Shown: in pieces, positions 51,837-62,045 of the stretch
Layout: the number at the start of each line of letters is the position of its first letter
Numbering within the stretch: position 1 is the stretch's first letter
Assembly: GCF_003248355.1 (NCBI RefSeq)
Contig: NZ_QKWY01000001.1
Coordinates: 2,066,001 to 2,130,000, forward strand
Direction of reading: 5' to 3'
Origin: Streptomyces sp. AC1-42W
GTDB taxonomy: Bacteria; Actinomycetota; Actinomycetes; Streptomycetales; Streptomycetaceae
Length of the DNA: 64,000 nucleotides
Notes under the pieces: generated by a model
Told to the model about the DNA's origin: nothing
Seen by the model: the letters and a program-made list of their open reading frames with translations, nothing else
Database searches by the model: none
Program-made: the position numbers and the translations under genes

Positions 51837-53183
51837 TCAGGCCGCCTCGGGGAGTGCCGGGGCGGGGCCGGCGGCCGGGCGCACGCCGAGGTCGTGCAGG
51901 ATCGAGGCGGCGGCGCGGGCGCCCGAGGCCAGGGCGCCCTGGACGGTGCCGGTGTCGCGGTGGTCGCCGCAGACGTAGAGGCCCGCGAGGACCCGGACGG
52001 GCCGGTGCGGGTCGTGCGGCGCGGGCATCGCGGGCACCGCCTCCGGGTCGTGGTGGGCGGCCAGCAGCTCCCAGTCCCCGGTGGGCACGCCGTAGAGCGC
52101 GGCGAGATGGGCGCGGACCGTGCGGTCGAGGTCGTCGGGCGGGGTGCCGAGGACCGTGGAGCTGATCAGCGTCCGGCCGCGCGGGGCCCGGACCGGATCG
52201 ACGGCGCTCATCACGGCGGTGTGCGCGACCGGGCCGGACCGGTCGGCGTCCAGGAGCAGCGAGGCGCCGGTGGGCGGCGGCTCGGGCGCGGTGTGATGGA
52301 GCACGGTCACGGGGTGGAAGGACGGCAGCCGCAGTCCGGGCAGCAGTTCGGCGGCCGCGCTCGCCCCGGTGGCCACCAGCAGGGACCGGCAGCCCAGTTC
52401 GCCGTGCTCCTTGGTGCGTACGGAGGTGATGTCGGCGGAGGTGACGTGCACTCCGGTGCGTACGGTGCCGGGCGGCAGGGAAGCGGCCAGGAGTGCCGGC
52501 AGCGTACCCGCCCCGCCCTCCGGTACACACAGCCGTCCGCTCGCGTAGGAGCGCAGGGCGAGGTCGGCGCACCGGCTGGAGGTGGTGAGGTCCGGGTCGC
52601 TGAGCAGCGCGGTGAGCAGCGGGCGTACGAAGCCGTCGAGCGTACGGGCGGACAGCCGGCCCGACAGCGCGTCCAGCGCGGCGCGTTCGGGCCGGGCGAG
52701 GACGCGGGCCGGGGGTGTGGCGGCGAGCCGGGAGAGGGCCGCGCCGAGCCGGGCGTGGTCGATCGCGCCGCCCATGGCGCCGGTGAGGGCGCCGGTACGC
52801 GGCGGCCGGGGGGCGCTCGCGAGGGCGCGCGCCGCCTTGAGCGCGCCCCGTGTGCGGCGCGAGCGCGGTGTGCCCCGGGTTTCGCCGGTCCGGTGGCGGC
52901 GGCTTCCGCTGTGGACGAGGACGCCGGGATCGAAGGTGCGCAGGACCAGTCCGTCGAGCCCCGGTGTGGTGCGGAGCTCCGGATACGCGGTGTTGAGCAG
53001 CGGGCCGACGTGGTCGAGCCGGAATCCGTCCACCTCGTCGGTCGCCATCCGGCCGCCGACGCCGGGCCCGGCCTCCAGGACGCTGACGCTGACCCCCGCG
53101 CTGGTCAGCCGGTGGGCCGCCGACAGGCCGGCGATCCCGGCCCCGATGATGACGACGTCCGCGTGGTGTGCCGTGCTGAGCAC
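51837..53183 (-). CDS. FAD-dependent oxidoreductase (amine oxidase/desaturase-like)
   Basis: A 448-residue flavoprotein. The FAD motif VVIIGAGIAGLSAAHRLTSA is at the N-terminus, and the protoporphyrinogen oxidase/phytoene desaturase-like middle (FRLDHVGPLLNTAYPELRTT) follows. The C-terminal RVLAGLYVCGDHRDTGTVQG contacts flavin, and ends with a helix carrying GARAAASIL. It may oxidise an amine or a polyene; the substrate is unknown. It ends nine bases from the preceding convergent gene. Confidence 0.88.
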   Translation of the reverse strand: MLSTAHHADVVIIGAGIAGLSAAHRLTSAGVSVSVLEAGPGVGGRMATDEVDGFRLDHVGPLLNTAYPELRTTPGLDGLVLRTFDPGVLVHSGSRRHRTGETRGTPRSRRTRGALKAARALASAPRPPRTGALTGAMGGAIDHARLGAALSRLAATPPARVLARPERAALDALSGRLSARTLDGFVRPLLTALLSDPDLTTSSRCADLALRSYASGRLCVPEGGAGTLPALLAASLPPGTVRTGVHVTSADITSVRTKEHGELGCRSLLVATGASAAAELLPGLRLPSFHPVTVLHHTAPEPPPTGASLLLDADRSGPVAHTAVMSAVDPVRAPRGRTLISSTVLGTPPDDLDRTVRAHLAALYGVPTGDWELLAAHHDPEAVPAMPAPHDPHRPVRVLAGLYVCGDHRDTGTVQGALASGARAAASILHDLGVRPAAGPAPALPEAA

Positions 53184-53364
53184 GTGCCCTCCCCGATTCG
53201 GAGCAAGTGGTGGGGGGCTCTTGCCCTCAACCGCCCACCGGAATGCGTGCGTACGTCAGGAGGCTAGGAGAGTGGCCCGATCGTGCGCAGTCGCGCGCGT
53301 ACCGGTGCACCGATGCACGGGGTCGCACACCCGTCCGAACGGGTGTGCCGGTGCGGTGCGGCGG

Positions 53365-54264
53365 TCAGCGCAGTGCCGCGCGGACGGCGGAGTCGATCTC
53401 GGGGAAGGCGAACGAGAAGCCGGAGTCCAGCAGCCGGGCGGGCAGCACGCGCTGACTGCCCAGCACGTCCGAGGCGAACTCGCCGAGCACGATCCGCAGC
53501 GCCGGCGCGGGCGCGGTGAACAGCGTCGGACGCCGCAGTACCCGGCCCATCGCGGCCGTCACCTCGGCGTTGGTGACGGGCGCCGGGGCCGTCAGGTTGA
53601 CCGGACCGGTCAGTTCGGGGGTGTCCAGGATGTGCCGGAGGGCAGCGATGTGGTCGTGCAGCGCGATGAAGCTCCAGTACTGCCGCCCGTTGCCCATCCG
53701 GCCACCGAGCCCCGCCCGGAACAGCGGGAACAGCCGGCCCCAGGCGCCCCCCGCGCGGGCGACCACCAGACCGGTGCGGGCGTGCACCGTACGCACCCCC
53801 GCCTCCTCGGCCGCCGCCGTGGCCTCCTCCCACTCCACGCACACCGAGGGCAGGAAGCCGTCACCGGGCGGCGCGTCCTCGTCCACCGGGCGGTCCCCGG
53901 TGTCCCCGTAGAAGCCGATCGCGGACCCGGACAGCAGCACGGCGGGCGGGGTGTCGAGGGAGGCGACGGCCTCCGCGATCGCGGCGGTGCCCAGCACCCG
54001 GCTGTCCCGGATCTCCTTCTTGTAGGCCGCCGTCCAGCGGTGGTCGCCGACCCCGGCCCCGGCGAGGTGGACCACGGCGTCGCAGCCGACCAGGCCCGCC
54101 GTGTCCACGTACTCGCGCTTCGGGTCCCACTCCACCTCGTCACCGGCGCGGGCGGGGCGGCGCACCAGGCGCACCACCTCGTGCCCGTCGGCCCGCAGCG
54201 AGCGCACCAGCGCCGCTCCGATGAGTCCGGTCGATCCGGTGACGGCGATGCGCGAGTGAGCCAT
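53365..54264 (-). CDS. NAD-dependent epimerase/dehydratase (TIGR01777 family)
   Basis: A 299-residue short-chain-dehydrogenase-like protein with ATG at 54264. It has RIAVTGSTGLIGAALVRSLR at the N-terminus, DAVVHLAGAGVGDHRWTAAY, and a C-terminal DUF1731-type region (APALRIVLGEFASDVLGSQR; GFSFAFPEIDSAVRAAL). Members resemble a cell-division inhibitor (SulA-like) annotation, but the activity is unproven. It is divergent from the GNAT gene. Confidence 0.9.
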   Translation of the reverse strand: MAHSRIAVTGSTGLIGAALVRSLRADGHEVVRLVRRPARAGDEVEWDPKREYVDTAGLVGCDAVVHLAGAGVGDHRWTAAYKKEIRDSRVLGTAAIAEAVASLDTPPAVLLSGSAIGFYGDTGDRPVDEDAPPGDGFLPSVCVEWEEATAAAEEAGVRTVHARTGLVVARAGGAWGRLFPLFRAGLGGRMGNGRQYWSFIALHDHIAALRHILDTPELTGPVNLTAPAPVTNAEVTAAMGRVLRRPTLFTAPAPALRIVLGEFASDVLGSQRVLPARLLDSGFSFAFPEIDSAVRAALR

Positions 54265-54320
54265 GACACCCATCCTGCCCCAGACGGGCCGCCGTACCCG
54301 GCCGTGGCACAGTGACGGCC

Positions 54321-54848
54321 ATGAGCGCATCCGCGATACCCGCCCCGCCCGTCGTCCGCCGCGCCGTGGCCGGCGACGGACCCGCACTCGGCGAGCTGGA
54401 CCGGGCCACCTGGTCGACCCTGCACGCGGTGCAGCCCCGCCCGCAGCCCCCGTACGCCCCCTTCTTCGACGAGCGCCATCCGCCGCGGGAGATCCTGGTG
54501 GCGGAGATGCCCGGCGCGGCGGGGGAGCCGGAGCCGGCCGGCTACATCCGCTTCGTGCCGCCCACCCCGCTGCCCTGCAACACGCACGTACGGCAGATCC
54601 AGGGCCTGGCCGTGGCGCACCGGGCGCGCGGCCGGGGCGTCGGGCGCGCCCTGATCCGCGCGGCCTGCGTCGCGGCGCGCGGCGAGGGGGCGAACCGGAT
54701 GACCCTGCGGGTCCTCGGCCACAACGCGCCCGCCCGCGCGCTGTACGAGTCGGAGGGGTTCACCGTCGAGGGCGTGCTGCCGGGCGAGTTCTTCCTGAAC
54801 GGGCGGTACGTGGACGATGTGATGATGGGCCGCCCGCTCGCGCCGTGA
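54321..54848 (+). CDS. GNAT acetyltransferase
   Basis: A 175-residue protein from ATG 54321; GTG 54312 is in frame. The acetyl-CoA loop is GLAVAHRARGRGVGRALIRA, and the C-terminal helix/strand is NAPARALYESEGFTVEGVLP. The N-terminal ARAVAGDGPALGELDRATW-like stretch fits small-molecule GNATs. The substrate is unknown. It is convergent with the DUF4240 gene. Confidence 0.88.
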   Translation: MSASAIPAPPVVRRAVAGDGPALGELDRATWSTLHAVQPRPQPPYAPFFDERHPPREILVAEMPGAAGEPEPAGYIRFVPPTPLPCNTHVRQIQGLAVAHRARGRGVGRALIRAACVAARGEGANRMTLRVLGHNAPARALYESEGFTVEGVLPGEFFLNGRYVDDVMMGRPLAP

Positions 54849-54863
54849 GACGTGCGGAGCGCC

Positions 54864-55382
54864 TCAGCTTCCGTACCGCTCCCAGAGCATGGGCAGCCGG
54901 GTGGCGAGCGCCGCGTCGTCGTCCAGGTCGAGCGGGGTGCCCTCCGGCTCGCCGGGCTGCGGCGGCAGCCCCAGGTCCGGCGCGAGGACCCCGGTGAGCT
55001 GTTCGTACGCCTCGTCGGCCGCGTACCCCAGCTCCTCGCCGTCGCCGTCCAGTTCCTCGTCGAAGGAGCCGAGCAGCCCGGCCAGGCTGTCCGGGTCGTG
55101 CACCGCGCCCTCGAACACCTCCCGGCCCCGGCCGATCAGCCAGCAGCGGAAGGAGTCGAAGGCGTCGTCGCTCGCGCCGCCGAGCAGCACGGCGCCGGCC
55201 GCCCACAGGTCCCAGCGGTAGGCGCGGTTGACACGGGACTCGAAGTGCCGGGAGAAGTCCAGCACGGATTCCGGATCGAGCCGCACCAGCCGTTCGACCA
55301 GCAGGTCGGCATGGTCCTCGGGGTCGCCGCCGGCGGCCTCGCGGGTGCTGTCGACCAGCTCCCAGAACTCCGTCTCGTCCAT
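54864..55382 (-). CDS. DUF4240 protein
   Basis: A 172-residue protein from ATG 55382. It starts MDETEFWELVDSTREAAGGD and has VNRAYRWDLWAAGAVLLGGA and FDSFRCWLIGRGREVFEGAV, the DUF4240 signature (found near WGR-type proteins). It is acidic and cytoplasmic. Function unknown. Confidence 0.88.
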   Translation of the reverse strand: MDETEFWELVDSTREAAGGDPEDHADLLVERLVRLDPESVLDFSRHFESRVNRAYRWDLWAAGAVLLGGASDDAFDSFRCWLIGRGREVFEGAVHDPDSLAGLLGSFDEELDGDGEELGYAADEAYEQLTGVLAPDLGLPPQPGEPEGTPLDLDDDAALATRLPMLWERYGS

Positions 55383-55444
55383 CACGCATCCCAGCATCCG
55401 CCCCGGCGGCGGGAGCCGCACGCCCGGACAGCCGAACGAAGCCG

Positions 55445-56425
55445 TCAGGGCGTGTCCCCGTACAGGGCGTGCAGCCGGGCGGCGGCCCTCGCGAACCGCT
55501 CCCGCAGGGCGGCCGGCTCCAGCACCTCCAACTCCGGTCCGAGGCCCAGCAGCTGGCCGTAGGCCACGTCCGGGGACTCCACCGCCAGGGTGACCGCGAC
55601 CCACCCGTCGCCGTCCGGCGGCCCGGCCGACTCCAGCGCGTCGCCGGCGGCGGCCCGGTCCACCACCTGCGGCAGCCTGCGCACCGCCTCCGGCGAGAGC
55701 CGCAGCCGCACCTTCGTACGCAGCAGGGAGCGGGCGAACGCGGCCGCGCGCTCTTCCCAGAACGCGGGCAGGTCGAAACCCTCGTCCCGGACGAAAGGGA
55801 GGCCGGAAACCGACACGGCGGTGAACCGGTCGACGCGGAAGACCCGGAAGCCGTCGTCCGTGCGGGCGCACAGGTACCAGACGCCCGCCTTGAGCACGAG
55901 CCCGTACGGGGCCAGCTCCCGCTCCGGCCCGGTGTCCCGGCCCGGCCGCCGGTAGCGGGCCAGCAGCAACCGGTCGCGCCGGACCGCGTCGGCCACGGCG
56001 GGCAGCAGCTCGGGCGCCACCGGCTCCTGGTACCAGCCGGGCGCGTCCAGATGGAAGCGCCGGCCGGCCCCCGCCGGGGCGTCCCGGAGCGCCGGGGTCA
56101 GCGCCGCCGACACCTTGAGCCGGGCGGCGGACGCGGCGTCCGCGAGCCCCATCTCGCGCAGCGCGGAGGGCAGCCCGGACAGGAACAGCGCCTCCGCCTC
56201 GTCCCGCGCGAGCCCGGTCAGCCCGGTGCGATAGCCGCCGACGAGCCGGTAGCCGCCGGCCCGCCCCCGCTCCGCGTACACCGGGATGCCCGCGTCGGAG
56301 AGGGCCCCGGCGTCCCGGGTGACGGTCCGCTCGGACACCCCCAGCTCACGGGAGAGCTCGGCGGCGGTCATGCCGGGGCGCGCCTGGAGGAGCAGCACCA
56401 TACGGATCAGCCGGGCAGCACGCAT
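55445..56425 (-). CDS. WYL-domain transcriptional regulator (YafY type)
   Basis: A 326-residue protein starting at ATG 56425; an ATG three codons upstream is equally possible. The N-terminal helix-turn-helix is MTAAELSRELGVSERTVTRD, followed by a beta wing (DAGIPVYAERGRAGGYRLVG). The WYL domain contains DRLLLARYRRPG and the C-terminal extension ends AARLHALYGDTP. WYL proteins bind nucleic acid or small ligands and often respond to DNA damage. Here it is convergent with nothing obvious; targets unknown. Confidence 0.9.
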   Translation of the reverse strand: MRAARLIRMVLLLQARPGMTAAELSRELGVSERTVTRDAGALSDAGIPVYAERGRAGGYRLVGGYRTGLTGLARDEAEALFLSGLPSALREMGLADAASAARLKVSAALTPALRDAPAGAGRRFHLDAPGWYQEPVAPELLPAVADAVRRDRLLLARYRRPGRDTGPERELAPYGLVLKAGVWYLCARTDDGFRVFRVDRFTAVSVSGLPFVRDEGFDLPAFWEERAAAFARSLLRTKVRLRLSPEAVRRLPQVVDRAAAGDALESAGPPDGDGWVAVTLAVESPDVAYGQLLGLGPELEVLEPAALRERFARAAARLHALYGDTP

Positions 56426-56520
56426 ACGGCCCATTGTGGCCGCCGCGCCGGGCGGCCCCGGAACGCGGTGAGCCCGCCGGACACCCCGAGGGCGTACGGC
56501 GGGCTCAGCGGTGCGTGGGC

Positions 56521-59190
56521 TCAGAGACCGTAGCGGTCCCGCGCCTCCTTGACCGTCGTCGCCGGCACCTCGCCGCGCCGGGCCAGCTGGGCCAGGGTCG
56601 CGACCACGACGGACTGGGCGTCCACGCCGAAGTAGCGGCGGGCCGCGTCACGGGTCTCGGAGATGCCGAAGCCGTCCGTGCCGAGCGAGGTCCAGTCCTG
56701 CTCGACCCACTGGCTGATCTGGTCCGGCACCGCGCGCATCCAGTCGCTGACCGCGACGACCGGGCCCGGAGCGCCCTCCAGGACCTGCGTCACGTACGGC
56801 GTGCGCTGCTCGCCGCGGAGCAGTGCCTCGTCGCACTCCAGCGCCTCGCGGCGCAGCTCGCCCCAGGAGGTCGCGGACCAGACGTCGGCCGTGACACCCC
56901 AGTCGGCGGCCAGCAGCTCCTGGGCCTCCAGGGCCCAGTGGATCGCCGTACCGGAGGCCAGCAGCTGGGCACGCGGGCCGTTCGCCCTGGCGGGCGTGCC
57001 CTCCTTGAAGCGGTACAGGCCCTTGACGATGCCCTCCTCGACGCCTGCCGGCATCGCGGGCTGCTGCTTCGGCTCGTTGTAGACCGTCAGGTAGTAGAAG
57101 ACGTCCTCGGCGTCGGGGCCGTACATCCGGCGCAGACCGTCCTGGACGATCACCGCGATCTCGTACGCGAACGCCGGGTCGTAGTTGAGCGAGGCCGGGT
57201 TGGTGGACGCGATCAGGTGCGAGTGGCCGTCCGCGTGCTGGAGGCCCTCGCCCGTCAGGGTCGTCCGGCCGGCGGTCGCGCCGACCACGAAGCCGCGGCC
57301 GAGCTGGTCGCCGAGCTGCCAGAACTGGTCGCCCGTACGCTGCCAGCCGAACATCGAGTAGAAGATGTAGAACGGGATCATCGGCTCGCCGTGCGTCGCG
57401 TACGACGTGGCGGCGGCGATGAAGTCGGCCATGGCGCCGGCCTCGGTGATGCCCTCGTTGAGGACCTGGCCGTCCTTGGCTTCCTTGTAGTACATCAGCT
57501 GGTCGCGGTCGACCGGGTCGTACGTCTGGCCCAGCGGCGAGTAGATGCCGGCCGACGGGAACAGCGCCTCCATGCCGAAGGTGCGGGCCTCGTCGGGGAC
57601 GATCGGCACCCAGCGCCTGCCGGTCTCCTTGTCCCGCATCAGGTCCTTGACCAGGCGGACGAAGGCCATGGTGGTGGCCAGCTCCTGCTTGCCGGAGCCC
57701 TTCTTCAGCGCGGCGAACGCGCGCTCCTCGGGCGTCGGCAGCGCGACCGCGTGCACCCGGCGGGCCGGGGCGGGGCCGCCGAGGGCGGCGCGCCGCTCCT
57801 GGAGGTAGCGGACCTCGGGCGAGTCGGCGCCGGGGTGGGCGTAGGGCACCAGGTGCTCGTCCAGCCTGGAGTCCGGGATCGGCAGCTCCAGCAGGTCGCG
57901 CATGGCGCGGAACTGCTTGCCGTCCAGCTTCTTCATCTGGTGGTTGGCGTTGCGGGACTCGAAGCCCGGACCCAGGGTGTAGCCCTTGACGGTCTGCGCC
58001 AGGATCACGGTGGGCGCGCCCTTGTGCTCCAGGGCCGCCTTGTACGCCGCGTAGACCTTGCGGGCCTCGTGGCCGCCGCGCGAGGTGTGGAAACACTCGG
58101 CGATCTTGGCGTCGGTGAGCAGTTTCGCCAGCTCGGCGAGGGCGGGCTCGGCGCCGAAGAAGTGCTCGCGGATGTAGGCGACGTCGCGGGTGGCGTACGT
58201 CTGGAACTGCGCGTCCGGTACCTCGCGGAGCCGGCGTACCAGCGCGCCCGTGGTGTCGAGCTGGAACAGCTCGTCCCAGGCGGTGCCCCAGAGCGTCTTG
58301 ACGACGTTCCAGCCGGCGCCGCGGAAGGCGCCCTCCAACTCCTGGACCACGCGGAAGTTGGCGCGGACCGGGCCGTCGAGGCGCTGCAGGTTGCAGTTGA
58401 TGACGAAGGTCAGGTTGTCGAGCTGCTCGCGGGCCGCGAGGGCGAGGGCGGCCGTCGACTCGGGCTCGTCCATCTCGCCGTCGCCGAGGAAGGCCCAGAC
58501 GTGCGAGTTCGACGTGTCCTTGATGTTGCGGTTGGCCAGGTAGCGGTTGAAGCGCGCCTGGTAGATCGCCGAGAGCGGGCCGAGGCCCATGGAGACGGTG
58601 GGGAACTCCCACAGCCAGGGCAGCCGCCGCGGGTGCGGGTAGGACGGCAGGCCGTTGCCGCCCGCCTCCTGGCGGAAGTTGTCGAGCTGCTGCTCGCTGA
58701 GCCGGCCGTCGAGGAAGGCGCGGGCGTAGATGCCGGGGGAGGCGTGGCCCTGGATGTACAGCTGGTCGCCGGAGCCCTCGCCCTCCTTGCCGTGGAAGAA
58801 GTGGTTGAAGCCGGTCTCGTACAGCCAGGCCGCCGAGGCGAAGGTGGCGATGTGGCCGCCGACGCCGAAGCGCGAGCCGCGGGTGACCATGGCGGCCGCG
58901 TTCCAGCGGTTCCACGCGGTGATCCGGGACTCCATCTCCAGGTCGCCGTCGAACTCGGGCTCGGCGGCGGTGGGGATGGAGTTGACGTAGTCGGTCTCCA
59001 GGAGCTTGGGCAGCGCGAGACCGGCGCCCTCGGCGTGCTCGAGCGAGCGCCGCATCAGGTAGGCGGCACGGTGCGGGCCCGCGGCCTTGGTGACGGCATC
59101 CAGGGAGGCCGCCCATTCGGCGGTCTCCTCCGGGTCGCGGTCCGGGAGCTGGTCGAGCTCGCTCGGAAGCTTTCCAACGGGGTCGGTCAT
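56521..59190 (-). CDS. aceE: Pyruvate dehydrogenase E1, homodimeric type
   Basis: An 889-residue protein. The thiamine diphosphate motif is [20 protein letters not shown] ... NCN, with [20 protein letters not shown] and the conserved His region ([20 protein letters not shown]). It oxidatively decarboxylates pyruvate and acetylates the lipoyl group of the E2. It stands alone as in other actinomycetes, where E1 joins a shared E2 and LpdA, both encoded nearby. GntR regulation is suggested by the neighbouring gene. Confidence 0.97.
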   Translation of the reverse strand: MTDPVGKLPSELDQLPDRDPEETAEWAASLDAVTKAAGPHRAAYLMRRSLEHAEGAGLALPKLLETDYVNSIPTAAEPEFDGDLEMESRITAWNRWNAAAMVTRGSRFGVGGHIATFASAAWLYETGFNHFFHGKEGEGSGDQLYIQGHASPGIYARAFLDGRLSEQQLDNFRQEAGGNGLPSYPHPRRLPWLWEFPTVSMGLGPLSAIYQARFNRYLANRNIKDTSNSHVWAFLGDGEMDEPESTAALALAAREQLDNLTFVINCNLQRLDGPVRANFRVVQELEGAFRGAGWNVVKTLWGTAWDELFQLDTTGALVRRLREVPDAQFQTYATRDVAYIREHFFGAEPALAELAKLLTDAKIAECFHTSRGGHEARKVYAAYKAALEHKGAPTVILAQTVKGYTLGPGFESRNANHQMKKLDGKQFRAMRDLLELPIPDSRLDEHLVPYAHPGADSPEVRYLQERRAALGGPAPARRVHAVALPTPEERAFAALKKGSGKQELATTMAFVRLVKDLMRDKETGRRWVPIVPDEARTFGMEALFPSAGIYSPLGQTYDPVDRDQLMYYKEAKDGQVLNEGITEAGAMADFIAAATSYATHGEPMIPFYIFYSMFGWQRTGDQFWQLGDQLGRGFVVGATAGRTTLTGEGLQHADGHSHLIASTNPASLNYDPAFAYEIAVIVQDGLRRMYGPDAEDVFYYLTVYNEPKQQPAMPAGVEEGIVKGLYRFKEGTPARANGPRAQLLASGTAIHWALEAQELLAADWGVTADVWSATSWGELRREALECDEALLRGEQRTPYVTQVLEGAPGPVVAVSDWMRAVPDQISQWVEQDWTSLGTDGFGISETRDAARRYFGVDAQSVVVATLAQLARRGEVPATTVKEARDRYGL

Positions 59191-59288
59191 GATCGCCGCC
59201 TTCCGGTGAGGAGGGGGGTGGAGAAGTCCCTGACTGGCAGGACAGGGCGATGGGGCCGGTGGGCCCGCGAAGTGAACTGTAAGACGCC

Positions 59289-59303
59289 GATCGATGATCG
59301 ATC
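59289..59303. promoter_or_regulatory. Palindrome upstream of aceE
   Basis: GATCGATGATCGATC is a perfect 7-base inverted repeat around one central base, about 100 bases upstream of the aceE ATG in the 268-base gap between aceE and the GntR gene. It is a candidate operator, possibly for that GntR protein. The rest of the gap is less GC-rich and has no gene. Confidence 0.5.
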
Positions 59304-59458
59304 AAAGGATGAAAGGCAAAACTTCTCGATATGAAGAAAAGTGGCATGGGGTGCCAGGAAACAGGGCACCGAGTGACGGGATTTAACCGTCAAAAAGGGC
59401 ACCCGTCCGCACAGGAGAGCGCCCTCCATGACAGATGCGCACCAGCCTGTCCGGGGGC

Positions 59459-60082
59459 TCAGGCGCGCGGCGCGCAGCCCAGCACATGCGCCTTGACCAG
59501 GGTGCCGATGTCCGGGTCCTTGCGCAGGAACGCGTCGATGAGGGCCTCGTGCTCCTCCGCGTACGACTTCTGCACCGTGCCCAGCCAGCGGATCGACAGC
59601 GCCGTGAACACCTCGATGCCCAGCCCCTCCCAGGTGTGCAGCAGCACCGCGTTGCCCGCCGCCCGCACCATCTCCCGGTGGAAGCCCACCGTGTGCCGCA
59701 CCTGCGCCTCGCCGTCCGCCAGCCGGTCCGCCTCGTACAGCGCGCTCACGTGCGGGGCCAGCAGCGAGCAGTCCTCGCCGAGCCCCGGAGCCGCCAGCTC
59801 GGCCGCGATCTGCTCCAGGCCGGCCCGTACGGGGTAGCTCTCCTCCAGGTCGGCGGCGGTGAGGTTGCGGACCCGGACGCCCTTGTTGGGCGCCGACTCG
59901 ATCAGCCGCAGCGTCTCCAGCTCCCGCAGCGCCTCGCGCACGGGCGTCTGGCTGACCTCCAGCTCCGTGGCGATGCGCCGCTCCACGATCCGCTCGCCCG
60001 GCTTCCAGCGCCCGCTCACGATCCCCTCCACGATGTGCTCGCGGATCTGTTCGCGCAGCGAGTGGACGACGGGCGGGGTCAT
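59459..60082 (-). CDS. GntR/FadR-family regulator
   Basis: A 207-residue protein from ATG 60082. The winged helix is MTPPVVHSLREQIREHIVEG ... ERRIATELEVSQTPVREALR, and the FCD ligand domain (FHREMVRAAGNAVLLHTWEG) has the His residues that bind a metal and carboxylate. It lies just upstream of aceE on the same strand, so it is a plausible regulator of pyruvate dehydrogenase, as PdhR is in enterobacteria. The palindrome 62 bases upstream of its start may be its own operator. Confidence 0.88.
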   Translation of the reverse strand: MTPPVVHSLREQIREHIVEGIVSGRWKPGERIVERRIATELEVSQTPVREALRELETLRLIESAPNKGVRVRNLTAADLEESYPVRAGLEQIAAELAAPGLGEDCSLLAPHVSALYEADRLADGEAQVRHTVGFHREMVRAAGNAVLLHTWEGLGIEVFTALSIRWLGTVQKSYAEEHEALIDAFLRKDPDIGTLVKAHVLGCAPRA

Positions 60083-60143
60083 GACGGGCTCCTTCGGACA
60101 GACCGGTACGCCTGCGCCGGGCACAGTGGCCGTGGCGACCGGG

Positions 60144-60153
60144 TGTCTAGACA
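60144..60153. promoter_or_regulatory. Perfect palindrome upstream of the GntR gene
   Basis: TGTCTAGACA is a 10-base perfect palindrome in the short gap between sucB's terminal side and the GntR start. GT and AC near the ends resemble FadR-type half-sites, though with four instead of three bases between. A candidate autoregulatory site. Confidence 0.5.
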
Positions 60154-60227
60154 ATACGGCGGCGCCCCCGTCCGGGAGGGTTCCGGACGGGGGCGCCGAT
60201 CGTGAGGCTGGTTACAGGCCGAGCCGG

Positions 60228-61985
60228 TTACAGGCCGAGCTCGACCTCGAACTCGCCGGCCTCCAGGATCGCCTTGACCGCGGTCAGGTAGCGGGCGGCG
60301 TCCGCGCCGTCCACCAGACGGTGGTCGTAGGAGAGCGACAGGTACGTCATGTCGCGGACACCGATCACGGTGCCCTCCTCGGTCTCGATGACCGCGGGAC
60401 GCTTCACGGTGGCGCCGATGCCCAGGATGGCGGCCTGGTTCGGCGGCACGATGACGGTGTCGAACAGCGCACCGCGCGAGCCGGTGTTGCTGATGGTGAA
60501 GGTGGCACCGGACATGTCGTCCGGGGTCAGGCCGCCACCGCGGGCCTTGCCGGCCAGCTCGGCGGTCTTCTTCGAGATGCCGGCGATGTTGAGGTCGCCC
60601 GCGCCCTTGATGACCGGGGTCATCAGGCCCTTCTCGGCGTCCACGGCGATGCCGATGTTCTCCGAGTCGAAGTACGTGATCGTGCCTTCGTCCTCGTTGA
60701 TCCGGGCGTTGACGACCGGGTGGGCCTTCAGCGCCTGGGCGGCGGCCTTGACGTAGAACGGCATCGGGGAGAGCTTGACGCCCTCACGGGCCGCGAACGC
60801 GTCCTTCGCGCGGGCGCGCAGCTTCATCAGCTTGGTGACGTCGACCTCGACGACCGAGGTCAGCTGGGCCTGCGAGTGCAGCGCCTTCATCATGTTGTCG
60901 CCGATGACCTTGCGCATGCGGGTCATCTTGACCGTCTGACCGCGCAGCGGGGACGCCTCCAGCTTCGGCGCCTTGGAGGCGCTCGGAGCGGCGGCGGCGG
61001 GCGCCGGGGCAGCGGCGGCGGCCTTGGCGGCCTCCGCTGCGGCCACGACGTCCTGCTTGCGGATACGGCCACCGACGCCGGTGCCCTTGACCGCGCCCAG
61101 GTCGACGCCGTTCTCGGCGGCGAGCTTGCGGACCAGCGGCGTGACGTACGCACCGTCGTCACCGGAGGTCGCGACCGGAGCGGCGGCGGCCGGAGCCGGA
61201 GCCGGAGCGGCGGCGGGTGCCGGGGCCGGGGCGGCCGGGGCGGGCGCCGGAGCGGCGGGCGCCGGGGCAGCGGCCGGCGCGGGGGCGGCGGGGGCCGGAG
61301 CCGGAGCGGCGGGGGCCGGGGCGGGCGCGGCCGGAGCCGGCGCGGCGGCCGGGGCGGCCGGGGCGGCACCGGGCGCACCGATGACGGCGAGCTTGGCGCC
61401 GACCTCGGCGGTCTCGTCCTCACCGACCACGATCTCCAGCAGTACACCGGCGACCGGGGCGGGAATCTCGGTGTCCACCTTGTCCGTGGAGACCTCGAGC
61501 AGCGGCTCGTCCTCCGCGACCTCCTCGCCGACCTCCTTCAGCCAGCGGGTGACGGTGCCCTCGGTGACGCTCTCGCCGAGCGCCGGCAGGGTGACGTCGG
61601 TGCCGGAGGCACCACCGGCCGGAGCGGCGGCGGGAGCCTCGGCCGCGGGGGCCGGGGCGGGGGTCTCGGCGGCCGGAGCCGGGGCCGGGGCGGCCTCGGC
61701 GGCGGGGGCCTCCGCGGCAGGGGCCTCGGCGGCGGCCGGGGCGCCCGAGCCGTCGTCGATGACGGCCAGCTCGGCGCCGACCTCGACGGTCTCGTCCTCG
61801 GCGACCTTGATGGACGACAGGATGCCGGAGGCGGGGGCGGGGATCTCGGTGTCGACCTTGTCGGTCGAGACCTCGAGCAACGGCTCGTCGGCCTCGACGC
61901 GCTCGCCCTCGGCCTTCAGCCAGCGGGTGACAGTGCCCTCGGTGACGCTCTCGCCGAGCGCCGGAAGGGTTACGGAAACCGACAT
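60228..61985 (-). CDS. sucB: Dihydrolipoamide acyltransferase (E2), two lipoyl domains
   Basis: A 585-residue E2. Two lipoyl domains (residues 1-76 and about 125-200) each carry the lipoyl Lys in [15 protein letters not shown]. Ala/Pro linkers separate them from a peripheral-subunit-binding domain ([20 protein letters not shown]) and the catalytic domain with [20 protein letters not shown] (His-Asp motif). As in other actinomycetes, one E2 probably serves both pyruvate and 2-oxoglutarate complexes. It is followed upstream by lpdA; the gap is 60 bases. Confidence 0.95.
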   Translation of the reverse strand: MSVSVTLPALGESVTEGTVTRWLKAEGERVEADEPLLEVSTDKVDTEIPAPASGILSSIKVAEDETVEVGAELAVIDDGSGAPAAAEAPAAEAPAAEAAPAPAPAAETPAPAPAAEAPAAAPAGGASGTDVTLPALGESVTEGTVTRWLKEVGEEVAEDEPLLEVSTDKVDTEIPAPVAGVLLEIVVGEDETAEVGAKLAVIGAPGAAPAAPAAAPAPAAPAPAPAAPAPAPAAPAPAAAPAPAAPAPAPAAPAPAPAAAPAPAPAAAAPVATSGDDGAYVTPLVRKLAAENGVDLGAVKGTGVGGRIRKQDVVAAAEAAKAAAAAPAPAAAAPSASKAPKLEASPLRGQTVKMTRMRKVIGDNMMKALHSQAQLTSVVEVDVTKLMKLRARAKDAFAAREGVKLSPMPFYVKAAAQALKAHPVVNARINEDEGTITYFDSENIGIAVDAEKGLMTPVIKGAGDLNIAGISKKTAELAGKARGGGLTPDDMSGATFTISNTGSRGALFDTVIVPPNQAAILGIGATVKRPAVIETEEGTVIGVRDMTYLSLSYDHRLVDGADAARYLTAVKAILEAGEFEVELGL

Positions 61986-62045
61986 GGTTTCAGTTGCTCC
62001 TTACGAAAATGCGGAAGTGGTCGGTCGTCGCGCCCGGTCGACCGG

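Noticed and set aside
59187..59429. 80-residue minus-strand frame upstream of aceE
   Set aside because: It overlaps the aceE start and promoter palindrome, and the translated sequence has no protein-like pattern.
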